NCBI GenBank assembly: GCA_002403175.1
Contig: DHHG01000168.1
Span: 1 to 55,536, forward strand
From: Syntrophaceae bacterium UBA4778
Lineage (GTDB): Bacteria; Desulfobacterota; Syntrophia; Syntrophales; UBA4778
DNA length: 55,536 bases
Reading direction: 5' to 3'
Positions 46,718 to 55,536 of the stretch are shown here, one piece after another; the first letter of the stretch is position 1, and each line of letters begins with the position of its first letter. The notes below the pieces were generated by a model that worked only from the letters and a program-made list of their open reading frames with translations, was not told the origin of the DNA and made no database searches. The position numbers were made by a program, and so were the translations under genes.

Positions 46718-48306
46718 GAAAATTCAATCTGATTAGCGAGAAGTGGATTCCTGTCCGGTTCCTTGATGGCACACGAGACGAACTGGGCATTAGCGATACA
46801 TTGCTAAAAGCAAAGAAAATTGCCGCAATCGAAGATCCGTCGCCGCTGGTGGTCGCTGCACTGCATCGCTTTTTATTAGCCATATTGTATCGTGCATTAG
46901 AAGGACCAACCGACATTGTTCAAGCCAAGGCGTTTTTCAAGACAGGATTGCCGGATAGGAAAATCATTGCTTATCTTGAGCATTGGCGGGATCGTTTCTG
47001 GTTATTTGATGAGGAGTATCCGTTCTGGCAGGTACCTACCTTCAAGCCAAGGAAATGGAGAAGCTGGGCAGCCCTAGCGGTCGAATCTAATGCTGATACT
47101 GCCAAGGTATTATTTGATCACGCTAATGAGTTAGAACCTGGCGTGATAGCTTTTTCAGCTGCGGCACGGTGGTTACTTGCGACGCAGTCTTTTGCGATAT
47201 CAACTGGAAAAAGCGAAATATCACATACCGGAACAGCTCCATCAGCAGGATCACTGATTGCTTTGCCTGTAGGAAAATCTTTGCATGACACATTACTCTT
47301 TTGTCTAATTCCAGAAAACAAAACTATTTTGGAAAATGACGTTCCAATCTGGGAAAGAAATCCAGACACCGTTGAGCATTTGAAAAGGAAAGTCACAATC
47401 TCCGCAAAGGATGGCAAAGAAAAGGACCGAACGATTGAACAAACTGCCACCGGCATCGTCGATCTTTATACATGGCGGACCCGATCTGTCATTATTAAGT
47501 GCTCCGAACAAGAGGGCATAAAGGAAATCGGTTTTGCCTCAGGAATTGGCTATCTGGAATCGGTGGTGGATCCAATGGTAGGGCATGTTATCCGGGAAGT
47601 TAAGGAAAAGTACTCAAAGGAAAGAACAAAAAAGAAGTTTGTTTTGCGCTTTGAAGAAAAAGGAATCTGGCGAGACTTTGACTCGTTGCTTCCAGGTGGC
47701 GAAGAGCTTACACCTAAAGTAATTGAACATGCGACAGCATTGTGCAAAAAAGATCGTTCTAGAACACCAACCGGGATTATTGTTCTGGGACAAAAATTTT
47801 ATCCACCACGTCCTAATATTGCTTTCTGGAGAGCAGAATATTTTGTCCTTCCAGAAATAATTTCCGATGATGGAAATCTTCGTTTTGAAATTAATCAAAT
47901 GCTTAGCGATGCGGAAAATGCAGGATATATTTTAAAGAAAGCATGTCAGCAATTTGCCAAGGACATTGTTTCGCATGGCGAACGTGATGTTGAGCAAAAA
48001 GATGTTCTTAAGGTTATGGCTCAGATGACAGCGCTTCCCTATTATTGGACAGCACTTGAAATCCAGTTTCACCACCTTTTAGAAAAATACACTCTTGGCC
48101 ACGATTCAAGTTCAGCACAGAGTTTCTGGCTAACATCTGTACGTGATGCCTTGCAATCTGCATGGCATCAACAGTCAATAGAAATGCTGGGTGGTAATGT
48201 CTGGGCTTATAGAGCATTAATTAAAGCCAGCAACCCTATTCAAGACAAACTCGTCGAAATCAGCGAAGCGATCAATAAACTTTCCCATGAAGAGGAGGCG
48301 CCATGA
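46714..48306 (+). CDS. casA: Cas8e/CasA (Cse1), large Cascade subunit
   Basis: A 530-residue protein of the Cse1 family, which recognises the PAM and recruits Cas3. Family features: MRKFNLISEKWIPVRF at the start, DPSPLVVAALHRFLLAILYR, and FWQVPTFKPRKW. The C terminus has the helical bundle expected. Length is normal (about 500-530). It overlaps both neighbours by ATGA. The PAM-interacting loop residues were not assigned. Cascade forms with the next four proteins. Confidence 0.92.
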   Translation: MRKFNLISEKWIPVRFLDGTRDELGISDTLLKAKKIAAIEDPSPLVVAALHRFLLAILYRALEGPTDIVQAKAFFKTGLPDRKIIAYLEHWRDRFWLFDEEYPFWQVPTFKPRKWRSWAALAVESNADTAKVLFDHANELEPGVIAFSAAARWLLATQSFAISTGKSEISHTGTAPSAGSLIALPVGKSLHDTLLFCLIPENKTILENDVPIWERNPDTVEHLKRKVTISAKDGKEKDRTIEQTATGIVDLYTWRTRSVIIKCSEQEGIKEIGFASGIGYLESVVDPMVGHVIREVKEKYSKERTKKKFVLRFEEKGIWRDFDSLLPGGEELTPKVIEHATALCKKDRSRTPTGIIVLGQKFYPPRPNIAFWRAEYFVLPEIISDDGNLRFEINQMLSDAENAGYILKKACQQFAKDIVSHGERDVEQKDVLKVMAQMTALPYYWTALEIQFHHLLEKYTLGHDSSSAQSFWLTSVRDALQSAWHQQSIEMLGGNVWAYRALIKASNPIQDKLVEISEAINKLSHEEEAP

Positions 48307-48803
48307 GCGGATTCATTGAATGGCTAGAAAAACTGAATGAAAGGGATACAAAAGTTCGTGCAGTCCTTCGCCGAAGTCTGGCGTTCAACCCAGGGGGATA
48401 CGCACAGGCCTTTCCCTATGTCGAACGACTTATTACTGATGGTGACAGGCCATGGCGACGGGAAGTGCACTACCTTGTTGCGGGGCTTTGGGCCATGCAT
48501 TGGCGCGATGGATGCCCCGGTCCGCTGGTACCGATCGGACAGGCGTGTGCTGAATTCGACAAGGAAAAGCGCAGTAAAATCAGTGTTGAAGATCAATGGA
48601 AGCTGACAAGCACGGAAAAAAGATTTATCAATCTGCTCGATGCCGATACCGCCCAGTTGCCATATCGTTTACGGCAGATGATCGCACTCCTAAAGGACTA
48701 TCCTATTGATTTTGAGCATATGCTGCAAGGGCTTCTATACTGGGATAGTCGAAAGAAAAGCACACAGAATTCCTGGGCACGAGATTATTATCGCAATCTC
48801 TAA
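48303..48803 (+). CDS. casB: Cas11e/CasB (Cse2), small Cascade subunit
   Basis: A 166-residue all-helical protein. FIEWLEKLNERDTKVRAVLRRSL at the N terminus and YRLRQMIALLKDYPIDFEHM near the C terminus are typical of Cse2. Two copies form the belly of Cascade and help bind the displaced strand. It overlaps casA by 4 nt and is followed by a 26-bp gap before casC. Confidence 0.9.
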   Translation: MSGFIEWLEKLNERDTKVRAVLRRSLAFNPGGYAQAFPYVERLITDGDRPWRREVHYLVAGLWAMHWRDGCPGPLVPIGQACAEFDKEKRSKISVEDQWKLTSTEKRFINLLDADTAQLPYRLRQMIALLKDYPIDFEHMLQGLLYWDSRKKSTQNSWARDYYRNL

Positions 48804-48829
48804 ATCATAAGAACATAAGGAGAACTAAA

Positions 48830-49975
48830 ATGAAAACTTTAATCGAAATCCATGCGCTGCAAAACTTTGCTCCCTCTAACCTGAACCGAGATGATACCGG
48901 CGCTCCCAAAGATGCCTTCTTTGGTGGAGTACGCCGGGCACGCATTTCAAGCCAGTGTATCAAACGTGCAATCAGGGATTATTTCAAGTTCAAAAACAAG
49001 GAGTGGGTCGCAGACAGAACCAAACGTGTTATAGACGTTTTAACGGCTAACCTGCTCAAAACACTGAAGGACCAGAAGGGGTTTTCACCGGATAATCTGG
49101 CAAAAGCAATTGAGATGGCTGTAACCAGCATAGGAGACAAAAAGAAAATCAAGGTCGACAAGGAAAAGAAGACCGACGTCCTGTTATTCTTGAGCCCAAA
49201 AGAAGTCGACGCACTTGCACAGGCAATCGGGAAATCATACACTGAGCTTCTTAAGTCAAAACCATCGGAGCAGGCAATCCAAGATATAAATGATTCTATT
49301 GATGGCGATAACAAATCAAGATTGAGTATTGACGTGGCCTTGTTCGGTCGGATGTTGGCAGTCATGCCGGAAAAAAATCAGCATGCTACATGTCAAGTAG
49401 CTCATGCCATTTCTACCCATGCTGTAGAACGTGAATTTGATTTCTATACCGCTGTCGATGATCGAAAGCCGGAGGATACGACAGGAGCGGATATGATGGG
49501 AACGATAGAGTTTAACTCTGCATGCTTCTATCGCTATGCCGTTGTAGATTGGGGAAATTTTATAACGAACCTTCATGGCAATAAGAAGCTTGCTGAAGAA
49601 GGATTAAGGGCGTTCTTAGATGGTTTTGTGACTGCTGAGCCTACTGGCATGCAGAACAGTTTTGCCGCACACAATCCACCTGAGTTCATTGCAATTTCAG
49701 TGCGCCGCGATACGGCTCCACGAAATCTGTCCAATGCATTTGAAGCGCCCATCTATGCCAAAGGAAAGTCGCTAATCAAAGAGTCAGCAGATAAACTCGC
49801 GGCCAAAGCTTATTCGTTGGATGAACTATACGAAACCAAGTCCAATGGAGGTTATGCTGTTTCCAAAGATGTATTTGGGGATTCATACAGCGCGAAAGGA
49901 ATGGGGCAGCAATTTAAGAGCGTTCCTAATCTTATCGATTGGGCATTGTCCGAAGTTTCAAAACAGGAGGAATAA
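48830..49975 (+). CDS. casC: Cas7e/CasC (Cse4), Cascade backbone subunit
   Basis: A 381-residue protein whose six copies bind the crRNA. It starts TLIEIHALQNFAPSNLNRDD, then GAPKDAFFGGVRRARISSQC, the RNA-binding start of the family. Later blocks are TCQVAHAISTHAVEREFDF and FRAFLDGFV-like residues (LRAFLDGFVTAEPTGMQN). Length is normal (about 360-380). A good aaggag site precedes the ATG. Confidence 0.94.
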   Translation: MKTLIEIHALQNFAPSNLNRDDTGAPKDAFFGGVRRARISSQCIKRAIRDYFKFKNKEWVADRTKRVIDVLTANLLKTLKDQKGFSPDNLAKAIEMAVTSIGDKKKIKVDKEKKTDVLLFLSPKEVDALAQAIGKSYTELLKSKPSEQAIQDINDSIDGDNKSRLSIDVALFGRMLAVMPEKNQHATCQVAHAISTHAVEREFDFYTAVDDRKPEDTTGADMMGTIEFNSACFYRYAVVDWGNFITNLHGNKKLAEEGLRAFLDGFVTAEPTGMQNSFAAHNPPEFIAISVRRDTAPRNLSNAFEAPIYAKGKSLIKESADKLAAKAYSLDELYETKSNGGYAVSKDVFGDSYSAKGMGQQFKSVPNLIDWALSEVSKQEE

Positions 49976-49976
49976 T

Positions 49977-50678
49977 ATGCCTACCTTGTTGATTCGCTTG
50001 ATTGGACCCATGCAGTCGTGGGGTACAACCAGCCGCTTTGACCAGCGCGATACTGGCAAGGAACCAAGCAAATCCGGGGTGATCGGCCTGCTTGCTGCTG
50101 CAATGGGAATTGACCGCCAGAATTGGAAGGGGGACTTGGAACCGCTCACGCGGCTGGCTATGGGCGTGCGGCATGACCGTGCCGGCGTGCTTAAATACGA
50201 CTTCCAAACAGCGGGATGCGCTGATAACGACAGTGTGATAAGGGCCAATGGCACCCCTTCTGATGATGGCATAGTTTCGCAACGCTATTATTTGGCCGAT
50301 GCCGCGTTTCTAGTCGCGCTGGAGGGTAGCGATAAAAGTCTGATGGAAGCGGTGCATGGTAAGCTGAAAAATCCTACTTGGCCCATTTTCTTGGGGCGCA
50401 AATCATATCCTCCAGCGGAACCAGTCTGGGTCAAGGACGGGATCAAGGAAACACCTTTATTGGAGACATTGAAATTGTTTCCCTGGCTGAGCACGTTACG
50501 TAGATGGGAGGAAAAACCTCCGGAACAACTTTTAGTATCCATGGATTCCGATGATGGAACGGGTGTACTTAAAATAGATCAACCGCTTTCGTCATTTGCT
50601 GAACGGCGCTTTGGAGCCCGCTTTGTACGCTCTGAGTGGATACCGTTTCCTGGGGAGGTGGCAAATGTATCTGAGTAG
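49977..50678 (+). CDS. casD: Cas5e/CasD, crRNA 5'-handle binding subunit
   Basis: Start placed at ATG 49977, one base after the casC stop and 7 nt after aggagg. Length 233, normal. Family features at the start: LLIRLIGPMQSWGTTSRFDQ and PSKSGVIGLLAAAMGI. The RAMP fold caps the crRNA 5' handle in Cascade. Its last 14 nt overlap the cas6e start. An in-frame longer start lies inside casC and is not needed. Confidence 0.92.
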   Translation: MPTLLIRLIGPMQSWGTTSRFDQRDTGKEPSKSGVIGLLAAAMGIDRQNWKGDLEPLTRLAMGVRHDRAGVLKYDFQTAGCADNDSVIRANGTPSDDGIVSQRYYLADAAFLVALEGSDKSLMEAVHGKLKNPTWPIFLGRKSYPPAEPVWVKDGIKETPLLETLKLFPWLSTLRRWEEKPPEQLLVSMDSDDGTGVLKIDQPLSSFAERRFGARFVRSEWIPFPGEVANVSE

Positions 50679-51339
50679 AATACATCTTAACCTGCGGTGC
50701 AATGATGCACGACGGGATTTGGCTAATCCTTACCAACTGCACTCAACCCTTTGCCGGGCATTCAGTCCACCCGAAAAAAAATGTCCAACAGGTGCGTTTT
50801 TATGGCGACTCGAACCTGAGCTTGATTCCAGGGGAGCTCCAAGGATTCTTATACAGAGCAACGCACCACCTGATTGGTCTAACCTCACCCCAAACGGTTG
50901 GTTAGCAGAAGCCGACACAACTATTGACTTAAAAGAGCGTTTGCAACTCGATTCATTAACAGCAGGTCAACGCTTTCGTTTCAGACTGCGTGCAAACCCT
51001 TGTGTAACGAGGAACGGGAAACGCCTGGGTTTGCTAAAGCTGGAAGATCAAGAGGCGTGGCTTGAGCGAAAGGGTGAGTCGCATGGATTCTCATTACCCA
51101 AAGTACAGTCGTTTGATTTTTCTGAAATGTCTATCAGTAGAATAGATGTTAGCGCTTCTCATGCTCAGATGCTTCGCGACAAACAGCGTTCAGACAATTC
51201 AATTTGTATTTTTTCGATACTGTTTGACGGCTTCCTGACGGTAAGTGAACCAGACAGATTCAAAAAAGCCCTTCAGAAGGGTATCGGGCACGGAAAAGTT
51301 ATGGGTTTAGGGCTGCTGTCTGTTGCCCCAATCACTTAA
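50665..51339 (+). CDS. casE: Cas6e/CasE, crRNA endonuclease
   Basis: Start placed at ATG 50665 behind ggggagg, giving 224 residues. It cleaves the pre-crRNA at the base of each repeat hairpin. The N-terminal block YLSRIHLNLRCNDARRDL and catalytic Y23/H26 in YQLHSTLCRAF match Cas6e (Y23 and H26 in Thermus). The C-terminal glycine-rich G-loop reads GIGHGKVMGLGLLSV. It overlaps casD by 14 nt. Next is not cas1, as in the canonical order, but a RhuM-family gene. Confidence 0.94.
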   Translation: MYLSRIHLNLRCNDARRDLANPYQLHSTLCRAFSPPEKKCPTGAFLWRLEPELDSRGAPRILIQSNAPPDWSNLTPNGWLAEADTTIDLKERLQLDSLTAGQRFRFRLRANPCVTRNGKRLGLLKLEDQEAWLERKGESHGFSLPKVQSFDFSEMSISRIDVSASHAQMLRDKQRSDNSICIFSILFDGFLTVSEPDRFKKALQKGIGHGKVMGLGLLSVAPIT

Positions 51340-51355
51340 AGGAAAGGCTTAGGCG

Positions 51356-52401
51356 ATGAAAAAAAATAACTCAGCCATGAGCAGTGAGCTGATCCTGTAC
51401 CAGACCGAAGACGGGCAGACTCGAATCGAGGTACGGCTTCAGGATGAAACAGTATGGCTCACACAGCAGAGGATTGCAGAGTTATTTCAGGCTTCAAAAT
51501 CGAACATCAGCGAGCATCTCAAACACATTTTTGAAGAAGGTGAATTAGATGAATCGGCAGTTGTTCGGAAATTCCGAACAACTGCCGCAGACGGTAAATC
51601 ATATAATGTTTCCTATTACAACCTTGATGCCATCATTTCCGTCGGTTACCGCATTAAAAGCCATATCGCCACCCGCTTTCGCATCTGGGCTACGCAGCGG
51701 CTTAAGGAGTATATCATCAAGGGTTTCACCTTGGATGACGAGCGGTTGAAGCAGGCAGGCGGCGGGAATTACTTCGATGAACTGCTTACTCGCATTCGGG
51801 ATATCCGTGCTTCGGAAAAGATATTCTGGCGCAAGGTTCTGGATATTTATGCGACCAGTGTTGATTACACGCCCGATGCCGAATTGACGCAGCAATTCTT
51901 CGCCGCCTTGCAGAATAAGATGCATTGGGCCGCGCACGGACACACAGCGGCGGAGATTGTTTTCAACCGGGCCGATGCGTCAAAGCCCAATATGGGTATG
52001 ACGAATTGGAGTGGAGGCAGACCCGGCAAGTCTGATTCTGAAGTCGCCAAGAACTATCTGGATGCAAAGGAACTTGATATTCTAAACCGAATCGTCGGCA
52101 TGTATCTCGACTTTGCTGAGCTTCAGGCTTTGAATCGCACGCCTATGTATATGCGGGACTGGATCTCCAAGCTGGATGATTTTCTGAAGCTAAGCGGCAG
52201 AGAGCTTCTCTCACATACCGGCACGATCAGCCATGAAGAAGCGTTAGAGAAGGCTCACTCAGAGTATGATCGCTATCGGACTGCACGCTTGAATGAACCA
52301 TTGCCGATTGAGCAGCAATTTTTGGAAACTGTGCAAAAGCAACTTGAAAGTAAAACAGAAAAAGGCAGTCGAAAACGCAATAGTGAGCCGAGGAGAAAGA
52401 A

Positions 52402-52405
<4 letters not shown>
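51356..52405 (+). CDS. RhuM-family protein embedded in the cas operon
   Basis: A 349-residue cytoplasmic protein of the RhuM (virulence protein, COG3943) family, whose molecular role is unknown. An N-terminal winged-helix-like segment (about 28-60: VWLTQQRIAELFQASKSNIS) precedes VVRKFRTTAADGKSYNVSYY, and the family core follows: AAEIVFNRADASKPNMGM, KSDSEVAKNYLDAKEL, ILNRIVGMYLDFAELQALNR and FLKLSGRELLSHTGTISHEEA. It starts 16 nt after cas6e, and its stop overlaps the cas1 start by ATGA, so it is translated as part of the operon. RhuM genes are more often solitary or near restriction-modification genes. It may be an accessory, a guard or toxin-type partner, or a passenger. Confidence 0.9.
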
Positions 52406-53611
<1,206 letters not shown>

Positions 53612-53683
53612 ATTTAGACCCAATATTTTGGTGGGAAATTGCTCTTTGAAAACTGAATAGGAAATCAAAGGGATAGAAGAAGT
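53612..53683 (+). promoter_or_regulatory. CRISPR leader (short)
   Basis: Only 72 bp lie between the cas2 stop and the first repeat. It contains ttttggtgggaaattgctct, similar to the TTGGT...TTGCTCTTT element seen in I-E leaders, and an aatcaa near 53664 that resembles half of an IHF site, though its second half is not well matched. New spacers should enter at this end. The array is probably transcribed from here. Confidence 0.7.
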
Positions 53684-55536
53684 GTGTTCCCCACACACGT
53701 GGGGATGAACCGCCCACGAATAGAGGCAAACGCTGCATAGGCTGGTGTTCCCCACACACGTGGGGATGAACCGACGCAGCCGGCATCTTCTTTGTGGTTA
53801 ATAACGTGTTCCCCACACACGTGGGGATGAACCGATCGGGGCGTTAAAGAGCCGGTTGAATGAGATGTGTTCCCCACACACGTGGGGATGAACCGATGCT
53901 TCGTTTGCGGGATGTATGGCGGCGGTCGTGTTCCCCACACACGTGGGGATGAACCGTCAATGAAGATCTACAAAACGAGCTTTTTTGGGTGTTCCCCACA
54001 CACGTGGGGATGAACCGTGCTCAACAATTTGCGCGTAATACACTTTCTTGTGTTCCCCACACACGTGGGGATGAACCGAAAAACCCCGACACCAACAAAT
54101 ATGAGATTGCGTGTTCCCCACACACGTGGGGATGAACCGATTTACGGAGGGCTTTTTGAATACTTTCCATGGTGTTCCCCACACACGTGGGGATGAACCG
54201 TTCCGATGAAATCGAGCCTATATCATTATGCCGTGTTCCCCACACACGTGGGGATGAACCGATGGGGGATAAATGAGAGTCGCTAATTGGAACGTGTTCC
54301 CCACACACGTGGGGATGAACCGCGCCGTTAAATGTGTGAGCATATCTTCTATTTGTGTTCCCCACACACGTGGGGATGAACCGTTTTAGTAGAGCTCAAT
54401 CACTTCATAATCAGTGTGTTCCCCACACACGTGGGGATGAACCGGCGTCAGAGGCCCGCATCCAGGAATTAAAGGCGTGTTCCCCACACACGTGGGGATG
54501 AACCGCGTTGCCGTTTCCCCACGCCCTTATGCCTGGCGTGTTCCCCACACACGTGGGGATGAACCGTCTGGTGTCTCCCGTTTCCGAACGCCATTACGGT
54601 GTTCCCCACACACGTGGGGATGAACCGGCGCAAATGCGGCTTCGCTTACCGTTGACGGTGTGTTCCCCACACACGTGGGGATGAACCGGCTCTCGACAGC
54701 TACACTACCACCACCTTTCCGTGTTCCCCACACACGTGGGGATGAACCGTAAACGGCTGCATCATTCATCGTACCGGCGCAGTGTTCCCCACACACGTGG
54801 GGATGAACCCTATTCTGATCAAACGGGGATTGCGGTGATTCTGTGTTCCCCACACACGTGGGGATGAACCGATACCTTGATAAAGTTCGATTCGTTTTAG
54901 AATGTGTTCCCCACACACGTGGGGATGAACCGAATCCACAGTGCGGGCATGGGCAGCCGGAAACGTGTTCCCCACACACGTGGGGATGAACCGCAGCGCA
55001 AACAGTTAATCGGAAAGATAAAGTAGTGTTCCCCACACACGTGGGGATGAACCGGAGTTGCTATCGGAGCTGATTGAGGATGCCCGGTGTTCCCCACACA
55101 CGTGGGGATGAACCGCAGCCAAGTCGCAGATTGATCGGATATTGAGGGTGTTCCCCACACACGTGGGGATGAACCGATACCAGACATGAGGATGAGATTA
55201 ATCATGGCGTGTTCCCCACACACGTGGGGATGAACCGCTCAACCACTTTACCATCTTTGGTGAGCTTATGTGTTCCCCACACACGTGGGGATGAACCGCT
55301 TGCTTAATTCCTTTTGGGATATGCCCACTAGTGTTCCCCACACACGTGGGGATGAACCGGCTCCCAGTAGTTCTTTATTTTCCACGCTTAAGTGTTCCCC
55401 ACACACGTGGGGATGAACCGGGCAGAACCAACAGAATAACCTGCACCAGTAGGTGTTCCCCACACACGTGGGGATGAACCGTACCAGAAGGGAAACTATC
55501 TCTAAATGCTTTAGTGTTCCCCACACACGTGGGGAT
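53684..55536 (+). CRISPR. Type I-E CRISPR array, 30 full repeats plus one cut by the window end
   Basis: Repeats are 29 nt, starting gtgttcccc and ending gatgaaccg, with an internal hairpin CCCCAC/GTGGGG. They start every 61 bp from 53684 to 55514 without exception, so each of the 30 visible spacers is 32 nt. The last repeat is truncated at 55536 and the array may go on. All complete repeats are identical except number 19 (54782), whose last base is c instead of g. In E. coli-type I-E this base comes from the PAM of the spacer, so this variant may mark a spacer taken at a non-consensus PAM. The leader is on the cas2 side. Proteins containing repeated VHPHVCGEH or similar in this zone are translations of the repeat, not genes. 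Confidence 0.98.

Overview
The window looks like chromosome from a Gram-negative anaerobe, most likely a member of the former Deltaproteobacteria (Desulfobacterota, perhaps a Syntrophia-like lineage). The reasons are a tungsten-type aldehyde:ferredoxin oxidoreductase, a TonB-dependent receptor, PEP-CTERM and CFI-box surface proteins, a Cus-type RND efflux system and a PAS hybrid kinase. The lineage is inferred from gene content only; no rRNA, tRNA or marker gene was seen.

Layout. 1-640 is a graveyard: a thiolase-like N-terminal scrap and a decayed IS3-family transposase. 638-1994 holds a chemoreceptor without an extracytoplasmic sensor domain, preceded by a possible tiny membrane ORF. 2230-3186 is a damaged IS630-family transposase. 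3212-6106 (minus) is an operon of a ThiF/MoeB-like activating enzyme, an aldehyde:ferredoxin oxidoreductase and a MoaD-like sulfur carrier, with a foldable leader (6119-6210). A periplasmic S41 protease follows. 9334-15637 is a run of envelope proteins: a beta-helix CFI-box protein, a SYLF/YSC84 protein, an RCC1-repeat lipoprotein, a GlsB-type small membrane protein and a DUF4382 lipoprotein. 16661-19054 is a PAS-PAS-PAS hybrid histidine kinase.

19133-23844 (minus) is a four-gene operon resembling a chaperone/outer-membrane-assembly surface appendage: two small secreted subunit-like proteins, a chaperone-like protein and a 947-residue putative barrel protein. 24266-32957 (minus) is a probable metal or metal-chelate uptake operon: TonB receptor, FN3 lipoprotein, FecCD-type permease, ATPase, binding protein, a TiaS-like 'IDDTDN' protein, a 57-residue Cys-rich protein and a TupA-like tungstate/molybdate-type binding protein. 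The AOR upstream makes tungsten or molybdenum an attractive substrate, but this is inference. 33455-34417 is a PEP-CTERM protein. 34944-41036 (minus) is a CusCBA-like heavy-metal efflux operon with a nested inverted-repeat element between cusB and the TolC-like gene.

41475-55536 (plus) is a defence region: a WYL regulator, a SEC-C/YecA-like protein, a DEDDh (DnaQ-like) exonuclease overlapping cas3, then a complete type I-E cas set (cas3, cas8e, cas11, cas7, cas5, cas6e, cas1, cas2) and a CRISPR array of 30 complete repeats plus one cut by the window edge. Every spacer is 32 nt. Two genes are unusual for a I-E locus and are the best candidates for something undescribed: the free-standing DnaQ-like exonuclease translationally overlapping cas3, and a RhuM-family gene inserted between cas6e and cas1, overlapping the cas1 start by ATGA. 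Together they suggest an I-E variant with its own prespacer-trimming nuclease and an embedded RhuM accessory.
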